Below are positions 5,876-11,088 of a DNA stretch of 11,088 bases, one piece after another. The first letter of the stretch is position 1. The number at the start of each line of letters is the position of its first letter. A program made the position numbers and the translations under genes. Source of the DNA: an uncultured Gammaproteobacteria bacterium (GTDB lineage Bacteria > Pseudomonadota > Gammaproteobacteria > SZUA-140). A model generated the notes under the pieces. The model was not told where the DNA came from, searched no databases, and was given only the letters and a program-made list of their open reading frames with translations. The stretch covers positions 1 through 11,088 of the forward strand of contig CALZIG010000188.1 of NCBI GenBank assembly GCA_945787585.1, written 5' to 3'.

Positions 5876-7750
5876 TTAAAGTGCATCGTTAACATGCGAC
5901 GCAAACTCATCCGCCGCCTTAAAACCGATCACACGGTGGCTCTTAATCTCATTGCCATCGGTGCCAAAGAAAAGAATCGCTGGTGGACCAAACAGGCCAA
6001 ATTCACTTAATAGCGCCTGATCCACTTCATCGTTTGGCGTCACATCCGCCTGTAACAGCAACACATTGTCAAGCGCCCGCTGCACGCCTGCATCGGTAAA
6101 AGTGCGCTTCTCCATGATTTTGCAGTCGACACACCAGTCGGCATAAAAATCGAGCATCACTGCACGATTACTGTTCGATGCATTTTGTATTTCGCGTTGC
6201 AGATCTGCCAGACTCTTGATCCGTTTAAAGGCGAGATGTTCACCGGCACTGCTGGCACTACCGCCCATCAACGCACTCCCCTGTAGCGGCTGCAACACAT
6301 CACGTCCCCCGGAGGCCGCGCCTAACATCACAATGGCACCGTAAAGCATCATCACTAATCCCATCCCCTTCCAGAGCTTCTGCCAGCCGGTGGCGTTGAC
6401 CTCCAGTCGGGTCAGCGCACCAAGGTAAACCGCGGTCCCTATCAGCAGTATCGCCCACAGGAACATCGTGATCTGCGCCGCGACCACGCGCTCCAGCATC
6501 CAGATAGCCAGGCCGAGCAGCATCACGCCAAACACCGCCTTGATGCTATTCATCCAGTCGCCCAGTTTGGGCAGCAGCTTGCCGGCGGAGGTACCGAACA
6601 ACAGCAATGGCGTACCCATGCCCAGACTAAGTACAAACAGTGACAGGCCACCAAACACGGCATCGCCACTCATGCCGATATAGATCAGGATTCCGGCAAG
6701 CGGTGCAGCCACGCAGGGACCGACAATCAGTGCCGAGAGAAACCCCATAATCCCGGCACCGACCAGACTACCGCTCGACTGCTTGCGGCTAACGGCATCG
6801 AGGCGACTCTGGATCGCCGTCGGCATCTGTAGTTCATAAAAGCCAAACATCGATAGCGCCAGCGCTACAAACAGTAGACTAAAGCCGCCAATGATCCACG
6901 GATTCTGGAACATCACCTGCAGATTCTGCCCAAACAGCCCGGCCATCACCCCGGCCGCAGTATAGGTCAATGCCATCGCCAGCACATAGGTGAGCGAGAG
7001 GAAAAACGCGCGCCGCGTGGTCACCTGCTCACCCTGCCCCACAATAATGCTGGAGAGGATCGGCATCATCGGCAACACGCACGGGGTAAACGCCAACAAC
7101 AGGCCAATGCCAAAGAAACTCAGAATAGTTAGCAACCAGCCATCACCCGCCAGCGCCTGTGCGATACGGTCATGCTCCGGTACAAACACCGGGATGCCAC
7201 CACTTGAATCTGTCGTGCTGGCAGCGGCCTTCGGTAAAATAAAATCGATGGTTTTGGTGATGGGCGGATAACAGAAGCCATCTTCGGCGCAGCCCTGGTA
7301 AGTTGCCTGTAGCGTAATCGGCATGGATGCGAGATTGTCACGCTTGAGCGGTAACGTCACCACCGCCTCATTAAAATAGACCTCCATTTCGCCAAAGTTT
7401 TCATCTTCCTTCAGTTTGCCCTTCGGTGCGTGGAATTCCTGTAACTCGATGCCGTTGGCACCGATCAACTTAAAGGCAAAGCGCTCCCGATACAGGTAAT
7501 AGGTATCCGCCACATCCCAGCGCGCCACCAATGTATTGGGGTCCTGAATTTCGGCGGTGAAGATAAAGGCGTCGTCTGGCTTGAGAAACCGTGGCTCCTG
7601 CTGTCCGCCAAACCCGAGGTTTTTACCAAAGGTAGAAAGCGAGTCAAACACACTGCCGGGGGTATCGCCCGCCGCATACAGGGGTGTCGCGGCCAATAAC
7701 AGGAGGGCAACCGCAAGCGGAGCCAATAGGGTGCGTATTACATTTCTCAT
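5876..7750 (-). CDS. dsbD: Thiol:disulfide interchange protein DsbD
   Basis: A 624-residue inner-membrane protein that passes electrons from cytosolic thioredoxin to periplasmic partners. All three modules are present: a signal peptide (1-27) and N-terminal immunoglobulin-like domain with C154 and C160 (GCAEDGFCYPP); a central eight-helix domain (about 205-480) with C224 in FTPCVLPMMP and C346 in VGPCVAAPLAG; and a C-terminal thioredoxin domain with W539-C540-V-D-C543 (FYADWCVDCK). The spacings within the three pairs (6, 122, 3) equal those of E. coli DsbD (C103/C109, C163/C285, C461/C464), so it should be fully active. It is longer than the E. coli protein (565), partly through insertions before the first Cys pair. 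The ribosome binding site at 7750 is weak. It lies 60 bases after cutA and 16 bases before tlpA on the same strand, suggesting a cutA-dsbD-tlpA operon. Confidence 0.97.
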   Translation of the reverse strand: MRNVIRTLLAPLAVALLLLAATPLYAAGDTPGSVFDSLSTFGKNLGFGGQQEPRFLKPDDAFIFTAEIQDPNTLVARWDVADTYYLYRERFAFKLIGANGIELQEFHAPKGKLKEDENFGEMEVYFNEAVVTLPLKRDNLASMPITLQATYQGCAEDGFCYPPITKTIDFILPKAAASTTDSSGGIPVFVPEHDRIAQALAGDGWLLTILSFFGIGLLLAFTPCVLPMMPILSSIIVGQGEQVTTRRAFFLSLTYVLAMALTYTAAGVMAGLFGQNLQVMFQNPWIIGGFSLLFVALALSMFGFYELQMPTAIQSRLDAVSRKQSSGSLVGAGIMGFLSALIVGPCVAAPLAGILIYIGMSGDAVFGGLSLFVLSLGMGTPLLLFGTSAGKLLPKLGDWMNSIKAVFGVMLLGLAIWMLERVVAAQITMFLWAILLIGTAVYLGALTRLEVNATGWQKLWKGMGLVMMLYGAIVMLGAASGGRDVLQPLQGSALMGGSASSAGEHLAFKRIKSLADLQREIQNASNSNRAVMLDFYADWCVDCKIMEKRTFTDAGVQRALDNVLLLQADVTPNDEVDQALLSEFGLFGPPAILFFGTDGNEIKSHRVIGFKAADEFASHVNDAL

Positions 7751-7810
7751 GGTGATCGTGTTACCAGGTTTCTCAGATTGCGTCGTAATCGTAGTCGAAC
7801 TGAATGCTTT

Positions 7811-8143
7811 TTACCGTGATTCGGCTGGCATCCGCCCCTCGATCCAGTCGAGGTAAGCGGGCAGCCCAGCATCAATTGAGACAGCGATGATTTCAGGAAG
7901 TTCGTACGGATGCAAGGCCTCAATCTCCTTTTCGATCACGGCGTAGGCGCTACGCTGCGCCTTAATCAGCAACAGCTGCTCCTGCCCCGTCTCCAGTTTA
8001 CCCCGCCACATATATATAGAGCGCATTCTGGGGAGAATGTTGACACAGGCGGCCAGCCCCGGCGTGACCAGTGCATGCGCAATTTTTTCGGCGATTTCAT
8101 CATCCGGCGCGGTGGTCATAATTAATAACGCATTTTTATCCAT
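7811..8143 (-). CDS. cutA: CutA divalent-cation tolerance family protein
   Basis: A 110-residue protein with the full CutA pattern: LLIMTTAPDDEIAEKIA at the N-terminus, LAACVNILP (30-38) with the conserved C33, SIYMWRGKL (42-50), E55 with LLLIKA, then HPYELPEI (78-85) and a YLDWI end. CutA forms very stable trimers; it was linked to copper tolerance in E. coli, but its real role remains unsettled. The start at 8143 gives the usual family length; a TTG-started frame from 8191 would add 16 unsupported residues. No clear ribosome binding site is seen at 8143. It is divergent from fxsA and leads toward dsbD, as in E. coli, where cutA and dsbD are also adjacent. Confidence 0.94.
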   Translation of the reverse strand: MDKNALLIMTTAPDDEIAEKIAHALVTPGLAACVNILPRMRSIYMWRGKLETGQEQLLLIKAQRSAYAVIEKEIEALHPYELPEIIAVSIDAGLPAYLDWIEGRMPAESR

Positions 8144-8252
8144 CTGATGAAAATACACTATTGCGCAAGCGGCAGCAAAAACCTCGCGCAAACGGATAAC
8201 AGGGCAATAATGTTATAGTAGGCGCTGATCAATTCAGCGAATGGTGATTGCC

Positions 8253-8729
8253 ATGGGACTTTTTCAAATATTACTTCTGTTATTTTTATTGATACCGATC
8301 ATCGAGATCTACCTGCTTATTGAGGTAGGCAGCGCGATCGGCGCATTTCCCACTATTTTTCTGGTGGTATTTACCGCCGTTGTCGGTGCTGCACTGCTGC
8401 GCTGGCAGGGGTTTACCACCTTTCAGCGCGTACGCGAGGCGATGGCGCGCGGTGAAGTGCCTGCCATTGAAATGATGGAAGGCGTGGTACTGCTAATCTG
8501 CGGTGCGCTGCTGCTGACCCCCGGCTTTTTTACCGATGCGGTCGGTTTTCTCTGCCTGATCCCCGCAGTACGGCGCTATTTCATCCTCGAAATCATCAAG
8601 CGCCAGTCGATCGCTGTCAGTGGGGCGGCTTACAGCGAACATTCTGCCCACGAAACACGCGCTGAGGACCACAAATCACGCACCATTGAGGGTGAATCCT
8701 GGAAAGATAGTGACGATAAGCGACATTAG
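8253..8729 (+). CDS. fxsA: FxsA family inner-membrane protein
   Basis: A 158-residue protein, the same length as E. coli FxsA as I recall it. It has hydrophobic segments at about 3-24, 31-49 and 77-104, containing the family signature GALLLTPGFFTDAVGFLCLIP (split: GALLLTPGFF, then TDAVGFLCLIP). It ends in a charged, soluble tail rich in Glu, Asp, Lys and His (from about 127). E. coli FxsA in excess relieves exclusion of phage T7 by the F-plasmid protein PifA; its normal role is not known. The start at 8253 is preferred because GGTGA sits 5 bases upstream and the hydrophobic segment then begins at once; an ATG at 8241 lacks a ribosome binding site. The link with groESL downstream is also seen in E. 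coli, but here the groE promoter is separate. Confidence 0.93.
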   Translation: MGLFQILLLLFLLIPIIEIYLLIEVGSAIGAFPTIFLVVFTAVVGAALLRWQGFTTFQRVREAMARGEVPAIEMMEGVVLLICGALLLTPGFFTDAVGFLCLIPAVRRYFILEIIKRQSIAVSGAAYSEHSAHETRAEDHKSRTIEGESWKDSDDKRH

Positions 8730-8777
8730 TTCAGCCCTGTCTCAGCAAAAAAATCGATAAATTTTCGTCACCTACCC

Positions 8778-8805
8778 TTGACTCTCAACAATTCGCCACT
8801 ATCAT
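8778..8805 (+). promoter_or_regulatory. groES-groEL promoter
   Basis: TTGACT (8778-8783, 5 of 6) and TATCAT (8800-8805, 5 of 6) are 16 bases apart, giving a start near 8812, inside the CIRCE operator. The overlapping CCCTTGAC and CGCCACTAT faintly resemble a sigma-32 promoter, but their spacing (about 11 bases) is too short, so heat induction probably works mainly through HrcA release. Confidence 0.75.
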
Positions 8806-8807
8806 TG

Positions 8808-8834
8808 TTAGCACTCGTTCGGGGTGAGTGCTAA
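8808..8834 (+). promoter_or_regulatory. CIRCE operator (HrcA binding site)
   Basis: A perfect TTAGCACTC-N9-GAGTGCTAA inverted repeat, matching the CIRCE consensus in both arms and spacer length. HrcA binding here would block the promoter ending at 8805, and loss of HrcA activity under heat or misfolding load frees groESL expression (known mechanism). Confidence 0.97.
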
Positions 8835-8905
8835 AGCCTTCCCTATTTTGGCCGAAAGGTCGTTTCAACATAATGATTTAAAAAAGATTCTAGGAGGATC
8901 ACAAC
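8835..8905 (+). promoter_or_regulatory. groES leader with small GNRA hairpin and strong ribosome binding site
   Basis: The leader holds GGCC-GAAA-GGTC at about 8850-8861, a short stem with a GNRA tetraloop. It ends in TAGGAGGATCACAAC directly before the groES ATG, giving an AGGAGG core that is near-optimal and the strongest ribosome binding site in the window. A role for the hairpin is speculative. Confidence 0.6.
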
Positions 8906-9196
8906 ATGCAACTGCGACCATTACATGATCGTGCAATTGTTCGCCGCACGGAAGAAGAGCGCACATCTGCTGGCGGTATCGTTATTCCTGACTCCGCAAC
9001 AGAAAAGCCTGCTCGCGGCGAAGTACTTGCAGTGGGCACTGGCAAACGTCTTGATAACGGCGATGTGGCGGCGATGGATATCAAGGTCGGCGATCAGGTC
9101 CTTTTTGGCAAATACGCTGGTACTGAAGTCAAAATTGATGGTGAAGAGCTATTAGTGATGAGCGAAAGCGACATCATGGCCGTCTTCAACGCTTAA
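8906..9196 (+). CDS. groES: Co-chaperonin GroES
   Basis: A 96-residue protein of standard length that forms the seven-membered lid of the GroEL chamber in the cytosol. Visible features are [14 protein letters not shown] at the start, the mobile loop at about 17-32 ([13 protein letters not shown]) with the GroEL-contacting GGIVI at 23-27, and [18 protein letters not shown] near the C-terminus. It is the first gene of the operon, under the CIRCE-controlled promoter, with an AGGAGG ribosome binding site. GroEL starts 43 bases after its stop. Confidence 0.99.
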   Translation: MQLRPLHDRAIVRRTEEERTSAGGIVIPDSATEKPARGEVLAVGTGKRLDNGDVAAMDIKVGDQVLFGKYAGTEVKIDGEELLVMSESDIMAVFNA

Positions 9197-9227
9197 TCCA
9201 CCGGCTAAACAATCAAAAGAATTCTAG

Positions 9228-10892
<1,665 letters not shown>

Positions 10893-10918
10893 GCTGCTTC
10901 TACACTTATGTAGAGACG

Positions 10919-10952
10919 AAAAGCCCCGTCAGTTATGGCGGGGCTTTTTTTT
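10919..10952 (+). terminator. Intrinsic terminator of groES-groEL
   Basis: A 12-bp stem AAAAGCCCCGTC / GGCGGGGCTTTT (one T-G pair) with a 6-base loop AGTTAT runs into a T tract (10945-10952). The A-rich left arm could support some termination from the other strand. A smaller stem TCTAC/GTAGA (10899-10914) sits between the groEL stop and this hairpin. Confidence 0.97.
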
Positions 10953-11044
10953 ATGGGTTATGCTCGTATTTAAGTAGCATTGCCTGGACGCTATTCTGTA
11001 TATATTGAGGTGATTGGTTTTCTATAGGGCTAGAGCTTCATGTC

Positions 11045-11058
11045 GGGGGGCTACCCCC
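11045..11058. repeat. Short GC hairpin near the right edge
   Basis: GGGGG (11045-11049) and CCCCC (11054-11058) enclose a GCTA loop. No T-run follows on the plus strand and no gene is visible between 10953 and the edge, so its role cannot be judged; it may belong to the leader or tail of a gene outside the window. Confidence 0.45.
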
Positions 11059-11088
11059 AGCGGCTATTATGCAAAGAAACATAGTCAA

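Noticed and set aside
10980..11008. Promoter reading off the right edge (TTGCCT and TATATT)
   Set aside because: The spacer is only 15 bases, and no gene start follows within the window.

Overview
The window looks like ordinary chromosome from a gammaproteobacterium. The evidence is an AsmA-family envelope protein, a tRNA-Gly(CCC) close to the enterobacterial glyU form, the order tlpA-dsbD-cutA | fxsA | groES-groEL (a compact version of the dsbD-cutA...fxsA...groSL neighbourhood of E. coli), and GroES/GroEL of standard length. A perfect CIRCE operator before groES implies the HrcA repressor, which E. coli lacks but many other gammaproteobacteria have. I cannot name the genus.

Layout. 1-984 (-): 5' part of an asmA-like gene that runs off the left edge. 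1145-1669 (+): a divergent pair made of an unrecognised two-helix membrane protein with a Cys-rich tail and a 32-codon single-helix membrane peptide. 1712-1785 (-): tRNA-Gly(CCC) with its own promoter. 1786-2180: non-coding and AT-rich, with a candidate promoter and a long leader. 2181-4925 (+): a 914-residue PAS-GAF-PAS-GGDEF-EAL c-di-GMP enzyme, visibly AT-richer than its neighbours. 4944-5005: a nested inverted repeat. 5121-5321 (+): thiS, without thiG beside it. 8143-5332 (-): cutA, dsbD and tlpA in that transcription order. 8253-8729 (+): fxsA. 8778-10952 (+): the groES-groEL operon with promoter, CIRCE operator, strong ribosome binding sites and an intrinsic terminator. 10953-11088: no gene seen.

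Functional links. DsbD carries reducing power across the inner membrane, and the TlpA-type thioredoxin encoded 16 bases downstream is a natural periplasmic recipient. GroES/GroEL form the cytosolic folding machine, predicted to be repressed by HrcA when unstressed. FxsA is the small inner-membrane protein of the same neighbourhood. The c-di-GMP enzyme, the tRNA and thiS appear to be independent units.

I see no mobile element, CRISPR array, phage gene, toxin-antitoxin pair or clear new system. The least explained parts are the gene pair at 1145-1669, the AT-rich leader at 1890-2180 and the nested inverted repeat at 4944-5005.
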